Shown: one piece after another, positions 36,772 to 46,960 of the stretch
How the letters are laid out: each line of letters begins with the position of its first letter
Numbering within the stretch: the first letter of the stretch is position 1
Assembly (NCBI RefSeq): GCF_000143535.2
Contig: NC_037311.1
Location: 1,736,001 to 1,800,000 of the forward strand
Direction of reading: 5' to 3'
Origin: Botrytis cinerea B05.10
Taxonomy: Eukaryota; Ascomycota; Leotiomycetes; Helotiales; Sclerotiniaceae
DNA: 64,000 bases
The notes under the pieces: model-generated
Told to the model about the DNA's origin: nothing
Databases searched by the model: none
What the model saw: the letters and a program-made list of their open reading frames with translations, nothing else
Position numbers and translations under genes: made by a program

Positions 36772-37878
36772 AACTGACTAGTAGGTCGCAGACGATATTC
36801 TTCGCAGTCCCGGTGAAAGCTATAAAATTCGGAGACTTGAATAGATGTCGCGACTTTTACTGCTTTTATGCGTTTGCACTAAGAGAGGAAGGGTTGCGTG
36901 AGCACGTGACATCAATTTTCTTCTATATGCCCAGGAAAACTGCTGTAGTTCTCATGTGATAGATATTCACAGACTTATTAACCTAAGACCCAAGAGCAAA
37001 TGGAGAGTTCTCTCTGAAAGAGAATTAGCAGGTCAATGAGAGAAAGTTCTCTCACAGGCTCATCCAGAGTAGATGCAATCGGCGAGCGAAGTATTGCAAG
37101 CCTAGAATCATCTTGAAGAAAGAAAGAATCTGAGTTGGCAATAATTTACATTATATATCCAACCTCAAATTATACAATCGATGGATTGAAATCGGGTTTA
37201 CAAGAGAGCGTGATTGAGTACTAGCAGTTGTATCTATCTCGCGGCGCAACCAATCCGTCGCAAAATCCGCAATGCTTGGATTATCTTATAAATCTCAAAG
37301 TAGTACTGAGGTAATCAAACTTTACACTCTTTTGATATCATACAAGTTGTGAATACGCTTCACAAATTATACCCAAGGTATCTAATCTAAGCACGTTTTT
37401 CATTGCCATTTTCCATCTCAACATCCAATTCCACAACCCCCTCTTTCTTGTCGCGCAATAATCTTTAGAGACTCACCGGGAAAAGGCTGGCATGACGGAA
37501 ATCCATACTTCTGATGCCTTTGATGAAATTTTTATGCTTTCTGGAACGAAAGAATGAATGATCGATCAATTCCACTGATGCATAGCTCGTGATTCCTTTT
37601 GGTTACGCATTGTGTACCTAGTCAACCAATTGAAACACCCGTTAGAGAATATATAACCCTAAGACCCTGTGACATTCTCTTTAATGACGTAGGACTCGTG
37701 CTAATCATATTTGTTACATCCCTCTCAGGCCACACAACAGAATGCGAGCTTTTAGATGTGCCCAAACAAGATACTTACATATTTTTATTATTCTGTAATG
37801 TAGCTGCTCTTTTTATACATATTAGTCCTACAGTATGTTGCTAATTTTAAAATACATTGATATCATCCATGTAAACCC
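36772..37878. other. Gene-free AT-rich region
   Basis: No gene seen. It has two neighbouring short inverted repeats made of GAGAG and CTCTC arms: about 37003-37014 and 37038-37053 (the latter has perfect 7-bp arms with a 2-base gap). It may be the degenerated upstream part of the ankyrin relic. Confidence 0.45.
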
Positions 37879-39916
37879 TCAAGGGGATGCTCTAACGGGC
37901 AATTCCTCGACCCAGCCCTCCGCATCCCCCAATTCCACACAAGTTCCCGTCCCTCCCTGCCCTTGTTCACTCCTAGGACTGCCACTCGTTCCCCGTCCAA
38001 TATCACTCCTGGGACTACCACTTGACCGTCCCATATCACTTCTCGAGCTTCCACTGCTGGACCTCCTTTCCCAATTCACCGATCCAATTAATCTAAAAAT
38101 TTGATTTTTATCCTTCGCCGCATTCCGCATATGACCATCCCCAATCCTTTCCGAGCCATCCCCCCAAACCGAACCGTCTTTCTTCTCTGATGCGCATTCA
38201 TCCCATTCCGCAAACATGTCGCTATCCCACACTCCCTCCCTCATCGGTTCCCCATCGCCATCTTTGTATGATCTCAAAAGATCTATTGCCCTTTTCCGGA
38301 TCGTATGGTCATGGCACCATTTTGCGGCAATATGTAGAGGCATTACGACACCTTGTTCGAATTTAAAACTCCCAAGTTGTCGTTGATCTTTTGTTTCGTC
38401 AATAATCTTCTCAGTAATAGCCAATATACTTTGATATTCCGGAATTATTGCCATGTGATCTGGCTCCGGTCCGCCTGGCGCAATTTTCATGATTATATCC
38501 ATCGCGATACTCTGAGCTCTTAATAGATTGGCTCCGGCAACTTGATCGGTCTCAAGCGGTGGGATTCCAGAACAGAATAAATCGAAGGCTGATGTCCATC
38601 TAATAAGTGATTGTGCAATTTCGTATTTAAGGGCCCTTATGTCTACTACTTCAGGAAGGCTATATTCCTCTTTAAAACTGTTCTTAGCGATGATTGCGGT
38701 GGAAGGATCGGCTTTTTGGGCGGCAGCAAGTTCAGCTGCTAGGTATCCAAAATGTATCGATCGTCTCTCGATTAGCTCGAGGTATAACCGGGCTTCCTGC
38801 AAGTCGGGGAAAATGCTAGGCATGTTTTGTATTGTTTCGACTGATTCGTATATTGTCTCCTTATGCTCGTCACTCGTTCCAGGGTCTCCAAATGTTGCAA
38901 CTTGTTTGTCAAGCCTGAGGAAGGCTTGAACTAATTCGTCTTCAATCACCCCAGAGTCCGGAGAACAGAGGCCTGCTTTGTAATTTTTACCTCTGTAATT
39001 TCTTAGCCACTGGCGCAATATTTTGACGCCACTTCTAGCATGTGTAAGAGCAGTAAAGTCGTTTCCTAACAACCATTCAAAACAGCATACTAAAAGGCAA
39101 CCGATTAAGGCCTTCCTTGGACCTTCACTGGTTTCTAATTTTGACAACCCAACACTCATTGAACGAAGGGCAAGCCCATATCTCTTGACAGCAAAAACTC
39201 GCATTTGCACTGCTTCATCTGCATATCCTCTGGATTGGACATCTTTGGACTCAGCAAATGAACCAATTGCAACTAGCATCTCCCGAAGATAAGATTCATC
39301 GTGCGCAGCTTGCATAATGATGCGATCCCATAAAGACGAGGAAAAGACGCGACTTCGACTCCAAGTCACGGATATGCTTGTCTTGGTTAAATATGTTCGA
39401 AAATATCGTTCTTCCGATTCATCTCGGAAGGGCAATCTCATCGACGGCGAGGAATGTGGCGATAGTTGTTGTGAATGAGATGACTGAGGCGATAATGATA
39501 TTGGCGATACTTCATCAGTGCGAGGGAGAAGTGGCTTGGGGTCGGGTTTGCGCCGATTTATAGAGATACGAACGCCATATCCTTCACATGCTACGCCAAA
39601 AACCTGACATCGATTGCATTCGGGTTTTCGCTCGTCACATTTGATTCGCCTTCGTCTTTAAAAGCAGATGTATTAGTGCCATCGAGCCTCACAGTGCCGA
39701 CGAAGCATCGACTTACTTGCAAGTTACGCATCCGGACCGAACCTTGGGGAGATTAGGCCGCTTCTTGGCTTGTCTTCCGGAAGTGCCATTCAGTTGGGCC
39801 GAGGGGTTCATCTGAGCTTTATTGTTGTAAGGAGTGATAATTGTGTTGCCATCAATTGGGCTTCCATCAGAGGCTTGAAATTGGACGATATACCCGATGG
39901 GAGTGTTAGGCGCCAT
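37879..39916 (-). CDS. Zn2Cys6 fungal transcription factor
   Basis: Binuclear zinc-cluster transcription factor. Two exons on the minus strand: 39916-39717 and 39655-37879, 658 residues. The join across a 61-nt intron (donor GTAAGT) rebuilds the zinc cluster, with cysteines at 63, 66, 73, 80, 83 and 90 (C-x2-C-x6-C-x6-C-x2-C-x6-C). A Ser/Pro/Gln linker follows (about 100-140). The C-terminal part has the helical, regulator-type domain seen in many such factors of the DUF3468/Fungal_trans_2 kind, including the segment ALIGCLLVCCFEWLLGNDF and a nearby SGVKILRQW. The C-terminal 60 residues are Ser/Gly/Arg-rich and carry an SSGSPRSDIGR-like repeat. The intron inside the cluster codons is common in this class. 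The gene lies between the ankyrin relic and a HET gene, all on the same strand, so it could be a local regulator, but its targets cannot be read from sequence. The start is the ATG at 39916; a further in-frame upstream start is not seen. Confidence 0.9.
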
Positions 39917-40936
39917 TGCATGCAATATTTTCTCAGTGAACCGCTTGACTTGTAGTAAGTCTCCAGTTGTCTCTAGGAATTGTCTCCAGATTTACTCGAG
40001 TAGTCTGATGATATTCAGCCTTAGACCAGACGACGGGGTGTCTTGAGTTAAGCACGGCCCCCTTGATTATGGATCGACTAGCCGCCAATGGGATCACTTG
40101 TAGATATTAGACACGGAACGGAATCCGAGAATTCTGCTGGTGCCGCCAGTCTGGTAATGTCTATAACGGGAAAGGTAACGTGTGTTATCGACGCTGGTGC
40201 TAGATTAAGCCATTCGAAACGTATGTGAGATAAAGATGAGATGTAAGTTGACATCTAACGGGCTCAAGACAGGGCTCCAAAATAACAAAAAAGCTAGTGT
40301 CCCGTGGAAGAGGCGTAACCACTTCTTGGTTCCAGAAATCTCGTCTAATAGAGGATGGCATGGGTACCGAGGCATTTCTATCAATTTCATTTGTTGTACA
40401 GGGGCGTTTCATAGTCAATTGCAAGGCCCCAAAATTGGTGTATTTGACTTTTTTACATCCAAGGCCCTGGATGATGGAACCATGATAGGAAGGAACTAGT
40501 CTTGATTATCTCTCATTCCGGTTGGGGTTATATCTATTCGGGGTCGATGGACGAAATGAGCTGCACACTAAATAAACCTTAAAATCAATGTTCTACTCTG
40601 TACTTGAGTAATTCCAGTTTGATAATCAAATGCTTTCAATGTTCAAAATTAGATTTCAGTTTGACAATCAAAGATTGCTAATATTCTGGATCAGCTGGGA
40701 TATTCAAATACGTTGACTATTTCAATTCCATTTGGATGTTCAATTATGAGTTTATAAAATCCTGTTTGTGTACAGTTCATATTGTTCACATGTCTACATG
40801 GAAGGATACTTCCATGACAGTACAGAATCCTCGCGCCGTTCGCCACATTTAATTAATATCCTAGCTAACCGTTCGAGTGAACCGTAAAGCGTTTAGCCTT
40901 AGAGGATCTGCAAAGACGCTCTGTGAAGATAGTCCT
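39917..40936. other. Gene-free region between the transcription factor and a HET gene
   Basis: No gene seen. It holds the promoter and leader of the zinc-cluster gene and the 3' side of the HET gene. The part 40550-40800 is AT-rich with repeated TTTGA-ATCAAA-like words. Confidence 0.5.
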
Positions 40937-43387
40937 TTATACTAAACGAATCGTGCTTCCGTTTGGGAATTCTTTTGGTCTCTCTTGCCACAATTTCGCG
41001 ATAAGTTTTTCCATTTGAGAGACAGGCGGTACCGTCCAAGAATACTCACCCCTTTTTTCTGCCTTTTTTGCCTCGGAAAGTGTCTTGATCGGTTTGCCTG
41101 TAGGATATCCTTTAGACCTTTGGACCACAATTGCGCCGACTCTCCGATATTCATTCTCAACATTTCCGGTTGATTCGACAAGAAGAAATGCTAAACTGCC
41201 GTCTAGATTAAAGCTACTGTTATCTTCAGTAACGCCTTCGATGTACATCAGGAGAAAGGCGCCAAATTTTTGGTTTGGATGTGGAACATGTTGCTGCTCG
41301 AATTCAAAGCTTGCATGATCAGCGTCATTTATCCATTCATGAATGTACTCTTGAAGTGCAGGCCATGATCCAGTAGAATAAATCTTCTCCGTGGCATCGT
41401 TACCGAGCCTTTCTTGAAATTTTGGGAGCGGCTCAGGAGGGTCAGAAAATCTCCAGTAATAATCTGCCAGGTTGTGAATTGGAAATAGAACTCCTTTCAT
41501 GATCAACGCGCTATCTGGTTCAAGGGGACCAAATATATCCGTCCCTGAATGATGGAGTTGAAGATCGACTAAGGCTGCTACTTGATGTACGGTAGCATCC
41601 GCGAATGGGTATGGATTTAGTTGTGCGCTTCCGGCATCGATGCTTGCCCAGGACCACGAAGGAGCTAAATAAGATCCACGCTTCTTCCAATCAACATGTG
41701 TAAAGAACTGGTTGTCAATTTCATACTCTGATACTTTGTTCATTTTCCCCAATGCTCTCCTGTTCCAAAGTAGACTGGGAATTATGTAAGATTTCCACAT
41801 CCCGGAAATGTAAGTATCTTTGGTAATCATCGAGAACTCCCGAGCGATACCGGATAGAGCCGGTAAAACATCCGTCATGTATGTCAGATTCCTAGCTGAG
41901 AATTGTTGCACCATTTCAGACCATCTCAAATACGGATCCATGCCCCAATTTTCCTGCATATTAAGCCCTGTGGCTGCAAGTCTTTTAGAAGGAAAGCCTA
42001 ATTTGGCTCTGCAATTATTAACTTCCGAAAGAAGAGTATAAGACTGTAGAGACAAATTTTGTATGGCACGACTCATTCTGTTTGTTTGTTTCTTCCTCAA
42101 TTTGTGTAAAAGATCTTTACTGTCGTAGTTTTGATCCAAAAGTCCGATATGGCCACTCTCATCCTCCGTATGATAGGCACATTCCCATGTCATTTGATCT
42201 CTGCCATATGATAATGCCCGTGGTGACAGTAGCCCTTCCTGGAACGTCCAGCCACGAGTAAACCAAGAACTAGACTTCGCAGCCTGACGAGATATGTGAG
42301 ATACCAAGCGAAGTGAGACGCTGGTATTGGTGTCCCAAGGTAATTTACATCTTGCACTGGCTTGTACATTTTCTGGGCGAGGAAAATGCATTCCAGCGCT
42401 AGTTGAAGTGGAATTTGCTGCGACAATTGTGACTGTTGCACCTGCGTAGACATCTCTCATCCGCCCGGCTTCAGCTTTCCAATCATCTGCGCTATCTTGA
42501 CGGATGCACAAAGCATCAATCCACACATACTTCAAACCGAGTTCCCTTGTTGTCAAAACTGCATCACGTAGGGTAGCCGGAAAATCTTCCACCGGGATAC
42601 CACTTTTAAGGCTTTGATATGTTGACTTTTCCAATTTCAGGTAACCATTGCCACCCCATAAATAACTAAGGGCTACCCATTCAACATCACCACGATTGGG
42701 GTTTTCGTCCAAAAATGGATTAGTGTCTGAGGAACCTACATCAATGAGGCGTGTAGGACATCGAGTTTTAATGGGCCCACAATCCTTATGATCTCTTGAA
42801 CAGACTCTCAACCATTCTTTGGCCAGTTTGTAACACTCTGGAGAATTTGATTGAGCGAATATTGGCCTTCCGACAAAAGGGCTTTCCCGATTTGCGGTAC
42901 TATCTGATATCAATAGTTCAGTACATTTGAAACAATGAGACGAGAGCTACAAAATGCAACTGGACCTACCTGCAGCTGCAAATACTTCAAGGTTGCACAG
43001 GTTTCGCGGAGAACTATTTGCAGGTCGTTGAGACACCAAAACATAAGGACTCTCACGTTTTGTGACACTAGAACTTCCTGTTCCAATGAAAATCTGACCC
43101 TGACCAGTTTCATCAAGCCACTTATCTACAGTTATATCGTGCTCCTTCTTTGATCGAGTTGTCCATATCAGAACACAAAATTCACATCCAGCCTCTGAAG
43201 AAGCTTTTAGAGCGGTCGTACTCATATGATGTTTGTAAAATTCCGGTAGACCAGGTCGTACCTGCAGATCGACGTTTTTATACCCACTTATTGCTCCCTT
43301 GGCTGATGTCGCATTTTGAGCGGCAGAATCCAGGAAGAGCTTTCGAAGATCGAACTTTTGACATATCTCACAAAGATCCGGTGACAT
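40937..43387 (-). CDS. HET-domain protein (heterokaryon incompatibility type)
   Basis: Member of the HET family (PF06985), whose proteins trigger cell death on contact between unlike individuals in some fungi; most copies have unknown roles. Two exons on the minus strand, 43387-42970 and 42903-40937, give 794 residues. The 66-nt intron keeps frame and joins VFAAA to DSTANRE. The N-terminal part carries the usual CEICQKFDLRKLF and CEFCVLIW elements. The HET domain runs from about 214 to 360: WVALSYLWGG, LPATLRDAVLTTRELGLKYVWID-type text (here FPATLRDAV), ALCIRQDSADDW and YAGATVTIVAA. A GWTFQEGLLSPRALSYG-like block follows, then a long C-terminal part with WASIDAG and a terminal GSTIRLV. The upstream half of the first exon is separate from the neighbouring F-box gene by about 417 bp on the same strand. 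No NACHT, ankyrin or WD repeats are attached. Confidence 0.92.
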
Positions 43388-43804
43388 GATAGTAGTAATA
43401 ATCGTTGTTCTTCGAGAAAATCATACGGGCGCCAAAGAGTTGCTCATCTACGTCGACTTATAGCAGCTGACAGTAGGCGCTTATGTCAAGTTATGCGTAA
43501 GACAGCTGAGATCCGAGCAGGGATTATATTCCTGCAACATCCAGCCCCCAAATATAATTGACTGAACGCTGGTGCGAATTATACACGAACCGCATGCCAG
43601 AAAGAATAACGTGCAAAAGGGACTAGGTACTCTGGCGTCAAATATCAGATCCATATATTTGAAAAAAATCTTTCTGACATCCGAATCCAAAAAAAACATA
43701 TGGATTCTAGGGGAAGGAAGTTGTACCATGAATTTTATCGGAATGCACCGTGTCTCGGGTGTGATGAGAGAAAAATCAACATTACTTTAACATATTTATA
43801 CTTC
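43388..43804. other. Short intergenic stretch
   Basis: Separates the HET gene and the F-box gene, both on the minus strand. I see no gene. The two are too far apart to call overlapping. Confidence 0.5.
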
Positions 43805-45313
43805 TTAATACCAATTATGACCATCTTCTCCTTTCACTTCATTCTTTGGATTGAGAGACAAGATCCTTTGCGCAGGAAGTGTAATACCAAATTGCGATTC
43901 AAATGTTCCAGAAATTGCACGCCCTTTAACGGTATCGAATGAATCATAGCCCTCGAATTCACCGTTAATCGCAGCCCATTCTGGTGATAACGGAGAAGTT
44001 CCATTACCTAAATCGCTCCACCTTGTCACAGTCATAGCTTGCTTGAATCTGTTGACTTGGTCGGTCCTATCCTCAGCAAATTTAAGCTCAACCAAGTACT
44101 CTGTTGGGCATCGTGGGCATCGACGCAATGGCTGACATACAGAACATTGAGAGGACATTTGACTTTTCTGATTTGCAAGTGAAAAAATAGCATTCGGGCT
44201 GTTTTTCAATGCCGAGGAAGTTGTTTCTCTGCGTTTAGGTATGTGCCCCAACGCACATTTACATACATCCATGAGGTCGCCATCCCTCCAATGAGCGCAG
44301 ACCGAGAAGTATGGAAAGTAATCCTCGCGGGAATACAAAAGATTTCGCTGCGCACTTATAGGAAGATCTGGCTCTGGAAAGCATTGACTAATCACACGCA
44401 AGAGAAGATGGCCCTTGTCAACATAATATCGGCTTTGATGTGACCAGGTTCCCGTGCCCTGGGCTCCAAGTTGAGGATCTTTCCAGCGTTTGGATATCGA
44501 TTCTACTGGAATTCCATGGCTTGGAGAGTAGCGATTTGATCGTAAGACAAGCTGCACAAACGAAAACGGAAGGGTGTGACCGACAGTCAGCCGAGTCCTT
44601 GGGGCGACCTGTGTTAGAGCATTTGGACATTCGAAAAGATGATTTATGATATGTGTGGCTTTCAAACGTTCTTCGCCTGGTATTATGCGGACATGATAAA
44701 TTGCACAGGGGAAACAAAGAAGATGATTAGGAAGATCACGGTCCATGTGAACCAAAAACTCAATCCTGTCTCGATGGTTTTCTGGAAGATCCAAGTCATG
44801 CCATGGCTTACGTCCAACTCGATCGAGAAGTGTTTTGCTTGAGAAAGCAAGACTTGCTGCATCACTAAGTGACAGATATCCCACAATAAATCTCCAAATA
44901 TTTGAAGGTAAACTGGCTACTGCGAGCTCTCCGGGGGGGCGATCCGGATTATCCATACCGTAAGCTTCATGCATAGAATCAAAAGATCCCACGTGGGCTA
45001 AGCCGTGAAGCAATGCGGTATGATCGACTCTCTCTCCAGTTTGCTCATCGACTGCCCCATCGAATGATCGACCATTGGGGCGAAGATATTGAGTGGCCTG
45101 TGAAGCCCCTTTTCCTTTTGGATTGGCGGTCTTCGGACGAGGCTGCTCTTTTCTCAATTTATTCCGAGATGGTTTGAATCTTAAAGTATTGACGGTGCTC
45201 CCTGCATCTGACTCGGCTTTCAAGTAAGCCGACTCCCCTTCATCTGACTCTGCCTTCAGTCTGTTTCGAGAAGCTTTAGGGCGTAAAGAGCTAAAGAGCT
45301 TACTGAAGACCAT
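43805..45313 (-). CDS. F-box-like protein
   Basis: Single exon. I chose the ATG at 45313 (MVFSKLFSSLRPKASRNRLK), giving 502 residues. The frame is open further upstream to 45406, where 31 more residues are possible, but they look like leader. Residues 1-90 are Lys/Arg/Ser-rich and carry an AESD-type repeat (KAESDEGESAYLKAESDAG). An F-box-like segment lies at about 134-170 (LPSNIWRFIVGYLSLSDAASLAFSSKTLLDRVGRKPW), the site that in SCF ubiquitin ligases binds Skp1. The C-terminal region has Cys-rich parts (CSVCQPLRRCPRCP, about residue 398) and a conserved-looking RTDQVNRFKQAMTVTRWSDLG block near 425-445. Such F-box proteins are numerous and poorly studied in filamentous fungi. Substrate unknown. 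Confidence 0.72.
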   Translation of the reverse strand: MVFSKLFSSLRPKASRNRLKAESDEGESAYLKAESDAGSTVNTLRFKPSRNKLRKEQPRPKTANPKGKGASQATQYLRPNGRSFDGAVDEQTGERVDHTALLHGLAHVGSFDSMHEAYGMDNPDRPPGELAVASLPSNIWRFIVGYLSLSDAASLAFSSKTLLDRVGRKPWHDLDLPENHRDRIEFLVHMDRDLPNHLLCFPCAIYHVRIIPGEERLKATHIINHLFECPNALTQVAPRTRLTVGHTLPFSFVQLVLRSNRYSPSHGIPVESISKRWKDPQLGAQGTGTWSHQSRYYVDKGHLLLRVISQCFPEPDLPISAQRNLLYSREDYFPYFSVCAHWRDGDLMDVCKCALGHIPKRRETTSSALKNSPNAIFSLANQKSQMSSQCSVCQPLRRCPRCPTEYLVELKFAEDRTDQVNRFKQAMTVTRWSDLGNGTSPLSPEWAAINGEFEGYDSFDTVKGRAISGTFESQFGITLPAQRILSLNPKNEVKGEDGHNWY

Positions 45314-45925
45314 GATACTTGGCGCGATATAGATATTTGATACTTTCGAGATTACAGTGACACTAGAATTGGCAAATTTGCTATCCAGGAAAATGTACAA
45401 AGACAAATAGAACAGTAAGAAACGTTAGCACAAGGGACGGGACGCGATGTGGTCGCGCCGGCAGATCCGCGTGCTGAGTCAGGCAATCTCCGTCCCAGTT
45501 ACCGCAAATAGCTCCAAAGTTAGTATGTGTATGACATCAATAGCAGTACTTGAGTCTTGAGTATACTTAGTGTGTCCTTCATAGGTTTTCTTAGCAAGAA
45601 AGAAGTTGCGTTGTCAGTCAGACGGGTGATTCTAAAATAATCTAAAAATCAACAAGTACTGGGCAAGACTTCTCCAGGGGGAAGCAGCCTCTCATCAAAA
45701 AAATCCGAAAATTGTGATCCCAAATTAGAATTCTTAGTAATCATTGATAAACACATAACAAAAGTCACTAAGACGACCCCCTCCTATATTCTGGCCACTA
45801 GATATGATGTCCAGTGCATGAGCGCAGCCTCGAAAACTGATGCTTCAATATCAATATAGAAATGCTCAAACATTTTTCCCCATCAAGGTAGCAAGTGCGC
45901 ATACCCAACTCCTTTATCCATACAC
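45314..45925. promoter_or_regulatory. Shared upstream region of the F-box and SYS1 genes
   Basis: The F-box gene (-) and SYS1 (+) start 612 bp apart and diverge, so their promoters share this interval. It holds no open frame of note. I cannot name specific sites. Confidence 0.45.
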
Positions 45926-46665
45926 ATGGCACGACGAAGAAGACCGCCGCGCGCTGGCGCCATTTCCGAGCTACCACCCTTAAAGATCCTCAGCCAGATT
46001 GTAATCCTCCAAGTGCTCTGGTATGTTATTGGGACGGCGCTGATACTCTTTACTGCACTGGTTGCTGGGAGAGCCTTCTCTTTCGATATGGTACTGAGCT
46101 GGAGGAGTTTAAGGGGCGACACGACTGTTGGCTGGATGTTGGGATTTGTTTGGATGCTAAATAGTTTCATAGGGTTTGTTTTTGTCTTGCATTGATTTTC
46201 CTCCATGGAACTGACATAAATAACAGAGTTATCTCCCTCCTCCTCCTTGTCTCGCGCTCCAAACTTATCCCTGATTTCGCCATAACCGTCCATTTCCTGC
46301 ATCTCCTAATCACGTCCTTCTATTCGCACTCCATCCCCCGCAATTGGCTTTGGTGGGCTTTGCAGTTCGCATCTGCGTCTCTCATGACCTCTTTAGGCAT
46401 ATGGAGTTGTCAATGGCGAGAATTGCGCCCTATAAATTTTGGTTCGAATCCAAACACTGCTCAAAATAATACGAATACTGTTACAGATAGTACTGGTATG
46501 GAGAGAGATATTAGTGTCGGCATGGAAGGAGAAGATGACGATACAAAAGATATAGAACAGGGATATGGAAGAGGGAGAGGAAGGGGTAGAGGAAGAGACG
46601 GGGCTGGAGACTATGAGATGGTTGGTATGGGAACAAAAGCAGATGAGAATAACAACACCGGTTGA
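45926..46665 (+). CDS. sys1: Golgi integral membrane protein SYS1
   Basis: SYS1 is a trans-Golgi membrane protein that recruits the Arl3/ARFRP1 small GTPase and so supports traffic between endosomes and Golgi. Two exons, 45926-46173 and 46227-46665 (52-nt GT-AG intron), give 228 residues. The N terminus MARRRRPPRAGAISELPPLKILSQIV is very close to what I know of ascomycete SYS1. Four membrane segments are visible: about 25-48, 66-91, the segment around FAITVHFLHLLITSFYS, and the one around WWALQFASASLMTSLGIWSC. The family signature CQWRELRPINFG follows the last segment. The C-terminal tail (from about 150) is variable, with an Asn/Thr-rich stretch, an acidic cluster and a Gly-Arg repeat. It is the one clearly conserved housekeeping gene inside the HET/F-box island. 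Confidence 0.92.
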
Positions 46666-46960
46666 AGCTCGAAGAACAGAGTATGTTATTGGTTTGTTGT
46701 TTGGATCCGGACTTGGGCGTATAGACAGGAATCAAATATACGGAGGCGTTCTGGATTTTGGAATTTGGCACTCAAGATGTACTATTATTGAGACACAGCG
46801 GCAGTACAGGCACTGCATTGTAACAAAAGAATATAAAGATACCCAAGGCAGGTTCAATGGTTTATTATTCCAATTTTGTACTTGTATCCTTTTGCCCAAC
46901 AAATGTTTGTTCAATTTGACCATTGATTATGATTTAGGAATCGCCAATTGTTTTTGAGTC

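Noticed and set aside
46440..46455. GGTTCGAATCC, resembling a tRNA B box
   Set aside because: It lies inside the SYS1 coding frame (Gly-Ser-Asn-Pro codons) and has no A box or cloverleaf partner.
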